64,000 nucleotides of DNA from Brevundimonas sp. NIBR10 (GCF_027912515.1 NZ_CP115464.1:682001-746000), one strand, 5' to 3'. Positions 1 through 9,275 are shown, numbered from the stretch's first letter. Numbers and translations: made by a program. Notes: generated by a model not told the origin, from the sequence alone.

Positions 1-89
1 GGCCGACGGAATCTTTGCGGTCCATGGCGCCACATGGGAGCATGGCGCGTTGAAGGGGGTCGCACCGGAACCCGCGCTTGCCAAACCGA

Positions 90-2141
90 ATGATTTCAAG
101 GCTGAAGGATGCGCTGTCATGGGACCGCGTGCGTACACGCGCCCTGGTTCCGGCGGGTGCCAGGGCCGGCGAATGGCGCGATTGGGTCAAGGCCAACGAC
201 CCGGTCTACACCAGCTTTCGCCGCCCCGGCCTAACAGAAAAAGTCGCAGGCGGCGTCTTCCTCGTTCTGGTCGCGGCCATCGTGATCTTCCTGCTGCTGT
301 TCGACTGGAACTGGCTGCGCGGGCCGATCGGGCGCTGGGCCTCGGTGAAGTATGATCGCGAGGTCGCGCTCCAGGGCGATCTGGACGTGCGTCTGTTCAG
401 CTGGACGCCGTCGGTGATCATCAACGATCTCAAGTTCGGCGGGCCCGCCTGGTTCAGGGATACGGACACCGCCAACGTCGGTCGGATCGAGGCCTCGGTG
501 CGGCTGCGCAAGCTGCTGGGCGGTCAGATCGAGATGCCGTTGCTGGCCATCGACCGGGCCGAGGTCAATCTGATCGCCACCGAAGACGGCAGGCAGAGCT
601 GGGATCTCGAACCCGACAAGCCCGACGACGGCGAGGGTGCGAAACTGCCGGTGATCCAGCGCCTGGTTATCTCGGGCGGGCATATCGTGCTGGACGAGCG
701 CAAGCGCGGCCTCACCCTGGACGCCACGGTCAATGCCCGCGAGACGGCGAATGACGGCGACGCCGGGTTCGTGCTGGACGGCAAGGGCGCGATCAACCGC
801 TCGCCCCTGACGCTGCGCATCGAGGGCGGCCCCTTCATCAATATCCGCCGTGACCGGCCCTATCATTTCACCGCCGATCTTGCCGGTGCGGGATCACGGC
901 TGACGGCCGACGGTTCGGTGACCCGGCCGTTCGACCTGGGTCAGGTCCAGGCGACCCTGACCCTGCAGGGCCAGGACCTCGCGAATCTGTACCAGCTGGT
1001 CGGCATCGCCCTGCCCAACACGCCGCGCTACCGGATCTCTGGCGCACTCAAGCGCGACGACAGTCACTGGACCTTCAACGACTTCAGCGGCCAGGTCGGG
1101 GCCTCGGACCTGTCGGGCGACATTTCCGTGGAGACCCAGGGCCGCCTCAAGGTCCAGGCCCAGCTGGCGTCCCAGCGGCTCGACATCAACGACCTCACGG
1201 CCATCCTGGGCGCAAAGACCCAGACCAGCGCCTCGGGCGACAACACCACGACCGTGTCGTCCGGCGTGCCCGGCAAGCTGCTGCCCGACGCGACCCTCGC
1301 CGTGGATCGGCTGCGGACGATGGACGGAACCCTGACCTACCGGGCCGCCTCGGTGAAGGCCAACGACCTGGATATCCGGGCCGTGCGGCTGGGTGCCGAT
1401 CTGGAGGCGGGTATCCTGAACCTCGATCCGGTCGCCTTCACCTTCAATCGCGGCTCGCTGAACGGCACCGCCCGGATCAATGCCACGCGCGACATCCCCT
1501 ATTCGGCCATCGACTTCCGGCTGTCAGGCTATCCGCTGCAGTCGATCGTGCCGGTGACGAACGGGTCCAGCCCGATCAGTGGCCTGGCGCTCGGCCGGGC
1601 TCGGCTGGAGGGGCCGGGGGCCTCGATCCATCGGTTCGCGGCCAACTCCAAGGGATCGATCAGCCTGGTCGTCCCGAACGGCGAGATGCGCTCGGCCTTC
1701 GCCGAACTGCTCGGCGTCAACGCCTCGGCGGGGCTGCTCAGACTGCTGAGGGGGGATCAGGGCCGGTCGCCGATCCGCTGCGCCGTCGCCGACTTCAACG
1801 TCTCGGGCGGCGTGGCCCGGGCCCAAACCCTGGTCATCGATACCGATGTGGTCCTGGCCAAGGGGTCGGGCACGATCAACCTGGGCGACGAGACCCTGAA
1901 CCTGCGCATCGACGGCGAGTCCAAGAAGCCCCGCCTGCTGCGCCTGTGGACACCCATCAACGTCACCGGCCCCCTGGCCCAGCCCCGGATCGGCGTCGAT
2001 GTCGGACAGATGGTGGCGCAGGGCGGGCTGACGGCCGTGCTGGGGGCGGTGGTCGCGCCGGTCGCGGCCCTGTTCGCCTTCGTCGATCCTGGCCTGGCCA
2101 AGGACGCCAACTGCGGTGCCCTGATCGCCGGGGCACGGTGA
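90..2141 (+). CDS. AsmA family protein
   Basis: An inner-membrane-anchored periplasmic protein of about 683 residues. A cytoplasmic N-terminus of about 50 residues is followed by one hydrophobic segment (about residues 53-73, ending LLLFDW) and then a long beta-rich region. The segment after the membrane helix, with a WTPSVIINDLKFG motif, is typical of AsmA/DUF748-like proteins, and the C-terminal half (NLGDETLNLRIDG, followed by ITGPL-like text) is the AsmA repeat signature. The family is linked to outer-membrane assembly and intermembrane lipid transport; a role here is inferred from family only. A TTG four codons upstream (78) is possible, but the ATG at 90 is preferred. It stands alone, ending 72 bases before the esterase gene. 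Confidence 0.8.
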   Translation: MISRLKDALSWDRVRTRALVPAGARAGEWRDWVKANDPVYTSFRRPGLTEKVAGGVFLVLVAAIVIFLLLFDWNWLRGPIGRWASVKYDREVALQGDLDVRLFSWTPSVIINDLKFGGPAWFRDTDTANVGRIEASVRLRKLLGGQIEMPLLAIDRAEVNLIATEDGRQSWDLEPDKPDDGEGAKLPVIQRLVISGGHIVLDERKRGLTLDATVNARETANDGDAGFVLDGKGAINRSPLTLRIEGGPFINIRRDRPYHFTADLAGAGSRLTADGSVTRPFDLGQVQATLTLQGQDLANLYQLVGIALPNTPRYRISGALKRDDSHWTFNDFSGQVGASDLSGDISVETQGRLKVQAQLASQRLDINDLTAILGAKTQTSASGDNTTTVSSGVPGKLLPDATLAVDRLRTMDGTLTYRAASVKANDLDIRAVRLGADLEAGILNLDPVAFTFNRGSLNGTARINATRDIPYSAIDFRLSGYPLQSIVPVTNGSSPISGLALGRARLEGPGASIHRFAANSKGSISLVVPNGEMRSAFAELLGVNASAGLLRLLRGDQGRSPIRCAVADFNVSGGVARAQTLVIDTDVVLAKGSGTINLGDETLNLRIDGESKKPRLLRLWTPINVTGPLAQPRIGVDVGQMVAQGGLTAVLGAVVAPVAALFAFVDPGLAKDANCGALIAGAR

Positions 2142-2213
2142 TTGCGGACAGGATTGAGCCGAACGGCCGGTTCGTGCGTATCTGATCGCATCGCTTTCGG
2201 ACTTCAGGATTCC

Positions 2214-3089
2214 ATGACCCGTAGAGGTATCTTCGCCGGCCTCGGCGCCGTGTCGCTGGGCGGGCTGGTGGCGGCCTGTTCGCCGCTGGGCATGCTCAAC
2301 ACCCTGGGCCCACGGGACCGGGGCGTGCGCCGGATCGCCCGCGACCTCAGCTATGGTGACGATCCGCGCCAGAGGTTCGACCTCTACGGCCCCGACTGGC
2401 GGCCCGGCCAGCCGCTGCGGCCGGTGGTGGTCTTCTTCTATGGCGGCGGCTGGGATTCGGGGTCGCGGTCCCTGTACGGCTGGGCGGCCCAGGCGCTGGC
2501 GGCGCGCGGCTTCGTCGTGGCCCTGCCCGACTATCGGATCGTGCCCAATGTGGTCTTCCCGACCTTCATTGAGGACGCGGCGGCCGCGACGGCCAGGGTC
2601 GCCGAAGTCGTGGGGCAGTACGGCGGCGATCCGGCCCGACTGGCCGTCGCAGGACATTCGGCGGGAGCCCACCTGGCCATGATGATCGCCCTGGATCGCC
2701 GCTACATGGCCGCCGTCGGCAAGCCCGACCTGATCAGGGCGGCGGCGGGATTGGCGGGACCGTACGAGTTCCTGCCGTTCGACGTGCCGGCCTCGGTCAA
2801 CGCCTTCGGTCGCGCGCCGGACCCGACCCTGACCCAGCCGGTGACCTTCGTGCGCGCCGACGCCCCGCCCCTGTGGTTGGGACACGGTACGGCCGACACG
2901 GTGGTCCACGACGAGGACACCGTCATCCTGAACCAGCGCATGCAGGACGTCGGCGGTCGGTCAGAGGCGAAACTCTATCCTGGCCTGGACCACGCCGACC
3001 TGATCGCGACCTTCTCGCCCCTGTTCCGCAAGAAGGCCCCGGTGCTCGACGACGTCTCGGCCTTCGTGCACCGCGAACTGGGCAGCTGA
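2214..3089 (+). CDS. alpha/beta hydrolase (esterase, probable lipoprotein)
   Basis: A carboxylesterase-type alpha/beta hydrolase of 291 residues. The N-terminus MTRRGIFAGLGAVSLGGLVAAC looks like a twin-arginine-type signal merging into a lipobox (LVAAC), so the mature protein is probably lipid-anchored. The oxyanion motif FFYGGGW, the nucleophile elbow GHSAGAH (catalytic Ser) and a late DHADLI (catalytic His) are visible, with a candidate acid in the GTADTVV stretch. This is the hormone-sensitive-lipase/kynurenine-formamidase-like group; the substrate cannot be predicted. The open frame extends upstream to 2142, but the ATG at 2214 places the signal peptide at the N-terminus. Confidence 0.8.
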   Translation: MTRRGIFAGLGAVSLGGLVAACSPLGMLNTLGPRDRGVRRIARDLSYGDDPRQRFDLYGPDWRPGQPLRPVVVFFYGGGWDSGSRSLYGWAAQALAARGFVVALPDYRIVPNVVFPTFIEDAAAATARVAEVVGQYGGDPARLAVAGHSAGAHLAMMIALDRRYMAAVGKPDLIRAAAGLAGPYEFLPFDVPASVNAFGRAPDPTLTQPVTFVRADAPPLWLGHGTADTVVHDEDTVILNQRMQDVGGRSEAKLYPGLDHADLIATFSPLFRKKAPVLDDVSAFVHRELGS

Positions 3090-3096
3090 CCGACGA

Positions 3097-4470
3097 TCAG
3101 TAGATGTCGCGCCGGTATCGTCCGCCTTCGGACAGGGTGATCAGCGTCTCGCTGCCCAGGGCGCGCTCCAGCGCCGCGTGAACCCCTGTCGCCATACCCT
3201 CAAGGCTGCCGCAGACATAGATCGCCGCGCCGCGATCGACCCAGATCCGCACCGTTTCGGCGTGTTCGTCGATCAGGGCCTGCACATAGCGGCCGTCGTT
3301 GGCGTCGCGCGAGAAGGTTCGGTCCAGCCGCGTCAGCCGCCCATCCCCCAGCCAGGCCCGCAGATCGTCGTCGAAGAAGGCGTCATGCGCGCGGCTGCGC
3401 TCACCGAACATCAGCCAGGCCTCGGCCGAACCGACCGGCCGCTCGACCAGATGCGCCCGCAGGCCGGCGATGCCGGTCCCGTTGCCGATCAGGATGATCG
3501 GCGTCTTCGCATCGGCCCCGTGAAATCCGCTGTTCGTCCGTATACGGATCGGCACATCGCCACCGACCGCAGCGGTCTTCGCCAGCCAGCCCGACGCCAG
3601 ACCCGGCGTCCCGTCCGGATGGTTCATCAACCGAACCAACAGCTCCAGCCCACCCTCGGAGGGCAGGGAGGCGATCGAATAGTCGCGGGCCGCCAGCGCG
3701 TCTCCGCCGTCCGGCCCCGGCACGCCGATCTCGGCGATGTCCCCCGCCCGCCAGTCGGGCAGGGCACCGACCGGAACCAGTCTCAGCCGCCACGCCTCGC
3801 CGCCCGGCCCGCCCGGATTGACCAGGGTCCGCGCCTCCAGCCGCCACGGCTGATAGGCCGCCGGGGTCCAGTCGGCGGCCGCATTCGATCCGGTCAGGGC
3901 GTTGAGCTGATGCTGCCACTGGCGGATGGCGTCGGGATCCGCGTCGTCGACCTCGACCATATCGAACAGGGGCTCGGCCCCCGATCGCTTCAGCCAGCCG
4001 TCCACCGCATGGGCGAACCCGCAATAGTCCTTGTAGCTGCGGTCCCCCAGCGCCAGCATCCCGTAGGTCATGTCCGGCAGGGTCGTCATCTCGCCCATCA
4101 CCCGGCGCACCACGCGGGCCGCGCTGTCGGGCGCATCGCCCTCGCCGGTGGTCGCCACCACGAACAGGGCCCGCCGCGCCGCCTTCAGCATGAACAAGTC
4201 GAGTTCGGCGAACGAGACCACCATGGCCGTCTGCCCCGCGTCGGTCAGGGCTCGCGCCGTCATCCGCGCGAGGTCCTCGGCCATGCCGGTCTGGCTGGCA
4301 TAGGCCACCAGGGTCGCCCCTTCGCCGGCCTCTGCCGCCAATCCTTCCGACCGCGCACGTTCGATCTTCCGTGTACGGATCACACCTGCGATGGTGATCA
4401 GGGTGAGCGCCAGCCATAGGGCCACCGCCGCCCCCGCTGCGGCCCAGGACATCGGATCGGTCGTGGTCAC
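3097..4470 (-). CDS. Flavodoxin/FAD-NADPH reductase (sulfite reductase flavoprotein alpha-like), membrane-anchored
   Basis: A 457-residue diflavin reductase. It has an N-terminal membrane helix (about residues 8-28), a flavodoxin domain (LVAYASQTG phosphate loop, then TTGEGDAPD), and a ferredoxin-NADP reductase module with the FAD motif RDYSIAS, the nucleotide motif IGNGTGIAG, and a C-terminal VCGSLEGMATGVH block ending GRYRRDIY. It overlaps the ApbE gene by four bases, so the two are probably co-translated. Beside PepSY, DUF2271, DUF4198 and ApbE it probably supplies electrons for periplasmic or membrane reduction linked to iron uptake rather than for sulfite reduction; that role is inferred. 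No hemoprotein beta subunit is nearby. Confidence 0.82.
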   Translation of the reverse strand: MTTTDPMSWAAAGAAVALWLALTLITIAGVIRTRKIERARSEGLAAEAGEGATLVAYASQTGMAEDLARMTARALTDAGQTAMVVSFAELDLFMLKAARRALFVVATTGEGDAPDSAARVVRRVMGEMTTLPDMTYGMLALGDRSYKDYCGFAHAVDGWLKRSGAEPLFDMVEVDDADPDAIRQWQHQLNALTGSNAAADWTPAAYQPWRLEARTLVNPGGPGGEAWRLRLVPVGALPDWRAGDIAEIGVPGPDGGDALAARDYSIASLPSEGGLELLVRLMNHPDGTPGLASGWLAKTAAVGGDVPIRIRTNSGFHGADAKTPIILIGNGTGIAGLRAHLVERPVGSAEAWLMFGERSRAHDAFFDDDLRAWLGDGRLTRLDRTFSRDANDGRYVQALIDEHAETVRIWVDRGAAIYVCGSLEGMATGVHAALERALGSETLITLSEGGRYRRDIY

Positions 4471-5498
4471 TGGATTGTCACCGGCCCGGTCGTCACCGCT
4501 CCGCTGGTCGCCGCCTCGTCCGTATCAACCAGCATGGCGGCGAACAGGGGGGTCATCCGCTCGATAGCCCCGCGCGGCGTCCGCTCGATGAAATGCGCGG
4601 CCAGTCCGAAGGCCTCTGCGAACTCCGGCCCCTCATACGGCCCCATGACGGTCAGGGCCGTGGCAAAGGCGTCCGCCTTCATCGCCGACGGATGCACCAC
4701 CGTCACCGAGGCCAGGCCGTTGTCGATCGGCCGTCCGGTGCGGTTGTCCAGGGTGTGGGAGTAGCGCCGATCCCCGTGGATGAAGGCGCGGCGATAGTCG
4801 CCAGAGGTCGCCATCGCCACATCGACCATCGCCATCAGGGTGCGGGGCGAGGGGCTGCCGGGGGGCTGTTCGATCTCGACCCACCAGGGCTGGCCGTCCG
4901 GCTTGACGCCGCGTCCACGCAGCTCGCCGCCGATCTCGACCAGATGCGAGGTCGCCCCCAGCGCGGTCAGTCGCTCCGACACCCGGTCCACCGCGTGGCC
5001 CTTGGCGATGCCTGAGAAATCCAGCCGTATCCCGCCGACCTGCATCGCCCCCCGTGCCTCGCGGTTCATCCGCAAACCCTGCCAGCCGCCCAGGGCCTGG
5101 GCCGCCACGATCTCGTCCTCGGTCGGGACGGGGCTGTCGGCCGGGCGCGGACCCGCAGGCCCGAAACCCCACAGATCGACCAGGGCCCCGAGCGTCGGAT
5201 CCACCGCGCCATTCGTGTCGTCGGCGATCTCCATCGACGCCTCGAGCACGGTCCAGAAGGTGGACGACAGGGCCCACAGTCCCGGCGGCGCGGCGTTGAA
5301 CCGGCTGATCTCGCTGGTCGGCTCCCACGGGCTGAAGGTCGCGACGACGATGTCCAGCTCGGCCTGGACGGCGCCTTGCGTGGCGGTCGGATCGGCACCC
5401 GGCGGGGCGATGACGCGTGCGGACCAGGTGGTGCCCATGGTCTCGCCACCCATGACCCAGACGACGTCGGACGGCGGCTGGACCGGGGGCTCGGCCAT
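4467..5498 (-). CDS. apbE: FAD:protein FMN transferase (ApbE)
   Basis: A 343-residue ApbE-family flavin transferase, which covalently attaches FMN to threonine of a target protein using FAD. Visible family blocks are MGGETMGTTWSARV near the N-terminus, FSGIAKGHAVDRVSERL in the middle (the SGIAKG nucleotide/Mg site), a GD-Y-R block (ATSGDYRRAF), and SHTLDNRTGRP near the C-terminus with a metal-binding DAFATAL stretch after it. No convincing signal peptide precedes the domain; an N-terminal extension is possible because 98 bases separate this start from the preceding gene. Its partner may be the membrane reductase of the same operon. Confidence 0.88.
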   Translation of the reverse strand: MAEPPVQPPSDVVWVMGGETMGTTWSARVIAPPGADPTATQGAVQAELDIVVATFSPWEPTSEISRFNAAPPGLWALSSTFWTVLEASMEIADDTNGAVDPTLGALVDLWGFGPAGPRPADSPVPTEDEIVAAQALGGWQGLRMNREARGAMQVGGIRLDFSGIAKGHAVDRVSERLTALGATSHLVEIGGELRGRGVKPDGQPWWVEIEQPPGSPSPRTLMAMVDVAMATSGDYRRAFIHGDRRYSHTLDNRTGRPIDNGLASVTVVHPSAMKADAFATALTVMGPYEGPEFAEAFGLAAHFIERTPRGAIERMTPLFAAMLVDTDEAATSGAVTTGPVTIQ

Positions 5499-5596
5499 CG
5501 GCGGGATCAGGACGCGCGTCTCCCCCCCGTCCTCGCCGGACGCGGCTTCGCCCCCGCCGAGGAAGACCGGCGGAGGCGCGCCTTTGGACCCCTGGC

Positions 5597-6427
5597 TCAG
5601 GGCAGGACCTCGAACACGGCGACATAGGACGCCGAGGCCACCGGCGGGCCTCCGCGTCCCATGCCTTCGGGCGCCGGGCCACCCGCGCGCCAGGCGGTGT
5701 TGATCCAGTACATTCCGGCCTCGGGCCAGGTGACGGTGAACTTGCCCTCGGCGTCGGTCTTGACCGTCATCTCCTCGGGATTGTCGCGGTAACGGATGCC
5801 GCCGCGCGCGATGGTGACCTCGGCGTCGGCCAGGGGATTGTTGTCGCGGATCAGCTGGAAGGTCGCGGCCTCACCGGCCACCACGTCCGTCGGATGGGTC
5901 ACGGGGACCAGTTCGATCCCCACGCCGGTCGGCTGGAACACGGTCGTGGTCGGCTCCCCCAGGGTGGCGAAGGTCTCGATCCGGCTGGCGAAGGGGGCCG
6001 AGACCACGTCGGTGGCACCGGCGGGAACATTGGCCGCCAGATCCGCCGCCTGGCCGCGCCAGCGTCCGGGTGTCCCGTTCAGGCTCCAGGTCGCCATCAC
6101 GCCCGAGGACGCATTGGCGATCTTGTAGGTGCCGGGCTGGGTCAGGTGGACGTCGAAGGTCGAGCGATACTTGCCCTGCATCAGGTTCTCGGGGGCCACG
6201 GTCGAGCCGTCCGGCGCCGTCACCTTGACGTTGTCGAACCGCATGGCGTTGTGGTCGGCAACGAACACCTGGTTGGAGATGCCGCCGTCGATGCCGATCC
6301 AGGCGTCGGTCCCCGACAGCACGGTCGAGGACGGCAGGATCCACTGGCGATGGGCCTGAGCCGACAGGGGGGCGGCCAGGGCGGCCATCAGGGCGATGGC
6401 GGCGGCGGCGGTCTTGAAGTGGGTCAT
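5597..6427 (-). CDS. DUF4198 domain-containing periplasmic protein
   Basis: A 276-residue exported protein. A cleavable signal (MTHFKTAAAAIALMAALAAPLSAQA) is followed by HRQWILPSS, the start typical of DUF4198 proteins, and by a C-terminal beta-sandwich block (ADAEVTIARGG, then TDAEGKFTVTWPEAGMYWINT) resembling NikM/CbiK-type metal-uptake accessory modules. Family members accompany TonB-dependent metal uptake. Here it sits third in an operon-like run behind the PepSY and DUF2271 genes and ahead of apbE. Metal binding is inferred from the family and the histidine just after the signal peptide. Confidence 0.8.
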   Translation of the reverse strand: MTHFKTAAAAIALMAALAAPLSAQAHRQWILPSSTVLSGTDAWIGIDGGISNQVFVADHNAMRFDNVKVTAPDGSTVAPENLMQGKYRSTFDVHLTQPGTYKIANASSGVMATWSLNGTPGRWRGQAADLAANVPAGATDVVSAPFASRIETFATLGEPTTTVFQPTGVGIELVPVTHPTDVVAGEAATFQLIRDNNPLADAEVTIARGGIRYRDNPEEMTVKTDAEGKFTVTWPEAGMYWINTAWRAGGPAPEGMGRGGPPVASASYVAVFEVLP

Positions 6428-6439
6428 ATCGGGCCCTCC

Positions 6440-6958
6440 TTAGCGGGTGACGGTGACGGAAACGGCGCCGAGCTCGGTCGCGCCCCGGGCAGAGCCGGTG
6501 TTGGCCGCGCCCCAGCGGAACGGAACGCGTACGGACTCGCGACCGCCCAACTCGCGGGCCGCCTCGACGACGATGTTGTATTGCCCGGCGGGCAGACCCG
6601 ACAGGCGGGCACCCGGCATGGTCACGGTCTGGCGACCCGGCGCGCGGGTCGCGCCCGAGATTCCGTCGGCGGGCATGGTCATGGCGCGGCCGCCCTTCCT
6701 CCACCAGGTCCGGATGTCCTTGAGCCAGTCCTTGCCGTCGCCCTCGTTGTTGCGGGTCTGCTGATACCAGACGGCCAGGGTACGCACCGCCGTCTGGTCC
6801 TGACGCTCGATCCAGATGGCGACATAGGGCCGGTGATAAGACGCGCTGTTGATGCGCGGCAGCTCGACCGACACGCTCAGATCGGCGGCCGAGGCGGACG
6901 TCGCGACCAGACCCGTGGCCAGGGTCGCAGTCGTGAGGGCGAGGGGAAGCAATTTCAT
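6440..6958 (-). CDS. DUF2271 domain-containing periplasmic protein
   Basis: A 172-residue protein with a signal peptide (MKLLPLALTTATLATGLVATSASA) followed by the DUF2271 core: PYVAIWIE, TLAVWYQQ, DWLKDIRTWWRKGG and DGISGATRAPG, then a C-terminal beta strand with EAARELGGRE. DUF2271 proteins nearly always neighbour PepSY-domain membrane proteins and ApbE, as here. The frame runs open far upstream, but the ATG at 6958 is chosen because it begins the signal peptide and lies 21 bases downstream of the PepSY gene. Molecular function is unknown. Confidence 0.82.
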   Translation of the reverse strand: MKLLPLALTTATLATGLVATSASAADLSVSVELPRINSASYHRPYVAIWIERQDQTAVRTLAVWYQQTRNNEGDGKDWLKDIRTWWRKGGRAMTMPADGISGATRAPGRQTVTMPGARLSGLPAGQYNIVVEAARELGGRESVRVPFRWGAANTGSARGATELGAVSVTVTR

Positions 6959-6978
6959 CAGGATACGAACTCGGTCGG

Positions 6979-7668
6979 TCAGTGAATGAAGATCAGGGCG
7001 ATCACGACGGGGATCACGAGGCCCAGCCCGACCAGGGGCCAGGTCGATGGCCGGCTGCGCGAATGCAGCCACAACAGGATCAGGCCCGTGATCGCGAAGA
7101 TGATGCAGGCGACGGCGAAGATGTCGTTGAACCAGTACCAGACCGGCCCGGTGTTCCGCCCCTTGTGCAGGTCGTTGACATAGGCGATCCAGCCCTGGTT
7201 CGTGACCTCCATGACCGCCTCGCCGGTCGCCCGGTCGATGGTGATCCAGCCGTCGCCGCCGGGCCGGGGCAGGGCGACATAGACCTCTTCCGGCGTCGTC
7301 TCGGTCGGCTTGCCGGCGACGGAGGCCTTGAGCGTATCGGACGCCCAGCGCGCCACCGCGTCGGGCACCGGGCCTGTCGTCTCCTCCGGCATCTCGGCCA
7401 GCCGGGCCAGCAGGGGCGCGGGCAGGGTGGCGGTCTGCTCGGTCACCACGGGTTCGGCCTTGATCTGGGCCGCGTGGTTCAGGGTGATGCCGGTGATGGC
7501 GAACAGGATCATGCAGGCCAGGCTCAGCCCCGCCGAGATCCAGTGCCAGCTGTGTAGCTGCTTGAGCCAGAAGGCGCGCGCCCGGTTCAGCGCCGGGGCC
7601 TGGGCCGGAGCCTGGGCCGGGGCTTTCTCGGGCGTCTGGGGGCGCGGGGGGGCTGCGGCGTCGGTCAC
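6979..7668 (-). CDS. PepSY-associated TM helix protein
   Basis: A membrane protein of about 229 residues, first gene of the iron/redox operon. A proline/alanine-rich cytoplasmic tail (APAQAPAQAPA) is followed by the first helix beginning WLKQLHSWHWISAGLSL, a periplasmic PepSY-like loop (about residues 60-165, with GWITIDRATGEAVMEVTNQG and DLHKGRNTG), then two C-terminal helices. The HSWH and LHKG histidines are typical of this family, thought to be heme-linked ferric reductase components. The start is uncertain: GTG 7668 is preferred, with an in-frame TTG at 7710. A Fur-like palindrome overlaps the upstream region. Confidence 0.78.
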   Translation of the reverse strand: MTDAAAPPRPQTPEKAPAQAPAQAPALNRARAFWLKQLHSWHWISAGLSLACMILFAITGITLNHAAQIKAEPVVTEQTATLPAPLLARLAEMPEETTGPVPDAVARWASDTLKASVAGKPTETTPEEVYVALPRPGGDGWITIDRATGEAVMEVTNQGWIAYVNDLHKGRNTGPVWYWFNDIFAVACIIFAITGLILLWLHSRSRPSTWPLVGLGLVIPVVIALIFIH

Positions 7669-7687
7669 GGGAGGCCTGTGCCATATC

Positions 7688-7704
7688 TTGCGAACGATTT
7701 GCAA
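7688..7704. promoter_or_regulatory. Predicted Fur box upstream of PepSY operon
   Basis: The 17-mer TTGCGAACGATTTGCAA is an imperfect palindrome of the form TTGCnAAnnnTTnGCAA. It is close to the alphaproteobacterial (Caulobacter-type) Fur operator, which pairs TGCAAAT with ATTTGCA. It lies 20-36 bases ahead of the predicted GTG of the PepSY gene, where it would control the whole minus-strand operon down to 3097. The site is read from sequence; iron-dependent repression is inference. Confidence 0.55.
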
Positions 7705-7742
7705 TACCAACGCCTCAGGTTGGACGTTCCGTTGCGCTTTTC

Positions 7743-9275
7743 TTATGACCTCAACCGTTCCAGCAGGTCGGCGGCGAACTCTGACAATGTGTCGTCCCGC
7801 GCCCCCATGACGATGACCCGATCGCCTGCCTGCGCCAGCGCGACGATCCGGTCACCGCACGCCGCCCGGTCCGGCAACGCCTCCGCCGTCCGACCCAGGG
7901 CCCGCACGCCGCCTGCGATATCCTGCGACCCCACGCTGCGATCCGTCGTCCCGCCATAATAGACGGGCTCGGGCATCAGCAGGACGTCGTCGGGCCGCAT
8001 CAGCCCGGCAAACCCTTGCGTGAACTCGTCCCGCATCAGCTTCAGCGGCCCGAACCCGTGCGGCTGGAACAGGATCAGCAACCGCCCGTCGAAGGCGTGC
8101 AGGGTCTTCAGGGTGGCGGCGATCTTGTCGGGGTTGTGGGCGAAGTCGTCGATGACGGTGACCCCGTTTGCGGTTCCGACGACCTCCATCCGCCGCTTGA
8201 TCCCGCCGAAGGTCTCCAGCGCGGCGACGGCCTGGTCGAGGTCGACGCCGAGGGCCTGGACTGCACCTAAGGCTGCCAGGGCATTGGCGACATTGTGGGC
8301 CCCCGGGACATTGAGGATCACGTCCTTCTCCCCTTGCGGGAGAAGGTGGCTCGCGGAGCGAGACGGATGAGGGGTCACGCCGTCGTCGGACGTCTGAATT
8401 CGCTCCCCCCACTCCAACCGCCGGTGCGACCCCTCATCCGTCAGCCTTCGGCTGCCACCTTCTCCCGCAAGGGGAGAAGAAAAGCGCAACTTGAACCGCA
8501 TCCCCGCCGCCAGCGGTTCCAGATCGTGCGCCGACAGGCCCGCATCCGCATTCCCCAGTGAAAACGTGACGACCCGCTCCGCCTCCATCCCTTGCGCCAG
8601 GGCCGCCGTCTCGACGTTGTCGAGGTTCAGCACCGCCGTCCCCGCCCGGCCGGTGAAGCCGCCGAACAGGTCGCGCAACTCCTCCATCGACTTGTGATCC
8701 AGCGAGATGTTCGACACGACGGCCACCGTCGGATCATAGCGGGCGATCGATCCGTCCGACTCGTCCACCTCGGCGACGAACAAGTCGGGAGAACCGACGA
8801 TGGCGCTGGCGAACGGATGGTCCGCATCGGCGAAATTGCGCATCACCGCGCCGTTGACCACGGTCGGCTCCCGCCCCGCCTGCGACAGGATCCAGGCGAT
8901 CATGCCGGTGATGGTCGACTTGCCGCTGGTCCCCGCCACCCCCACCGAGGTGGGTGCCGCATTGAACAGCCGGCTCAGCAACTGCGGCCGCGTCACGATC
9001 GTCGCCCCCGCCCGCTTCGCCGCGCCGATGTCGGGCACCGTGTCCTCGATCGCTCCGGTCGCCACCACGATCTGGTCGGCGCGTGTCACGCCCGATCCGT
9101 CCTGGGGATGCAGGGTCACGCCATGCGCCCGCAACCAGTCGAACTTGGCCGGCGTCCGCCCCTGATCCAGCGCCCGGTCGGACCCCTCGATCCGGCCCCC
9201 TTGCGCCTGCACGATCATCGCCAGCGGCAGCATCCCCGACCCGCCGATACCGCAGAAGAAGTAGTCTTGATTCAT
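7743..9275 (-). CDS. mpl: UDP-N-acetylmuramate:L-alanyl-gamma-D-glutamyl-meso-diaminopimelate ligase (Mpl)
   Basis: A cytoplasmic murein-recycling ligase that joins recovered tripeptide to UDP-MurNAc. The protein opens [19 protein letters not shown] (nucleotide-binding GIGGSGM), has the ATP loop [15 protein letters not shown] and central-domain DESDGSI and [10 protein letters not shown] blocks, and the C-terminal DDFAHNP motif. It is 510 residues, about 50 longer than usual; the excess matches an in-frame palindromic element at 8326-8478 (about residues 266-317), between the central ATPase domain and [14 protein letters not shown]. The ATG at 9275 is chosen over an upstream frame opening. It is divergent from the LD-carboxypeptidase gene, which serves the same recycling pathway. 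Confidence 0.9.
   Translation of the reverse strand: MNQDYFFCGIGGSGMLPLAMIVQAQGGRIEGSDRALDQGRTPAKFDWLRAHGVTLHPQDGSGVTRADQIVVATGAIEDTVPDIGAAKRAGATIVTRPQLLSRLFNAAPTSVGVAGTSGKSTITGMIAWILSQAGREPTVVNGAVMRNFADADHPFASAIVGSPDLFVAEVDESDGSIARYDPTVAVVSNISLDHKSMEELRDLFGGFTGRAGTAVLNLDNVETAALAQGMEAERVVTFSLGNADAGLSAHDLEPLAAGMRFKLRFSSPLAGEGGSRRLTDEGSHRRLEWGERIQTSDDGVTPHPSRSASHLLPQGEKDVILNVPGAHNVANALAALGAVQALGVDLDQAVAALETFGGIKRRMEVVGTANGVTVIDDFAHNPDKIAATLKTLHAFDGRLLILFQPHGFGPLKLMRDEFTQGFAGLMRPDDVLLMPEPVYYGGTTDRSVGSQDIAGGVRALGRTAEALPDRAACGDRIVALAQAGDRVIVMGARDDTLSEFAADLLERLRS
8326..8478. repeat. Palindromic repeat element inserted in frame within mpl
   Basis: A left arm (8326-8376, starting ttctccccttgcgggagaag) is matched by its reverse complement in the right arm (8430-8478). 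Each arm holds its own small hairpin (ctccccttgcgggag), and the centre is unrelated sequence. Such elements are usually intergenic in Caulobacterales and relatives; that statement is from memory, not a search. Here it is 153 bases, a multiple of three, with no stop in the mpl frame, so it adds about 51 residues (PLAGEGG... to ...LLPQGEK). Confidence 0.85.

Noticed and set aside
1524-2909. 461-codon minus-strand frame across the AsmA and esterase genes
   Set aside because: Arg/Gly/Asp/His-rich composition of an antisense shadow; both plus-strand genes have clear domains.
3178-4419. 413-codon plus-strand frame
   Set aside because: Antisense shadow of the diflavin reductase, with no domain or ribosome-binding site.
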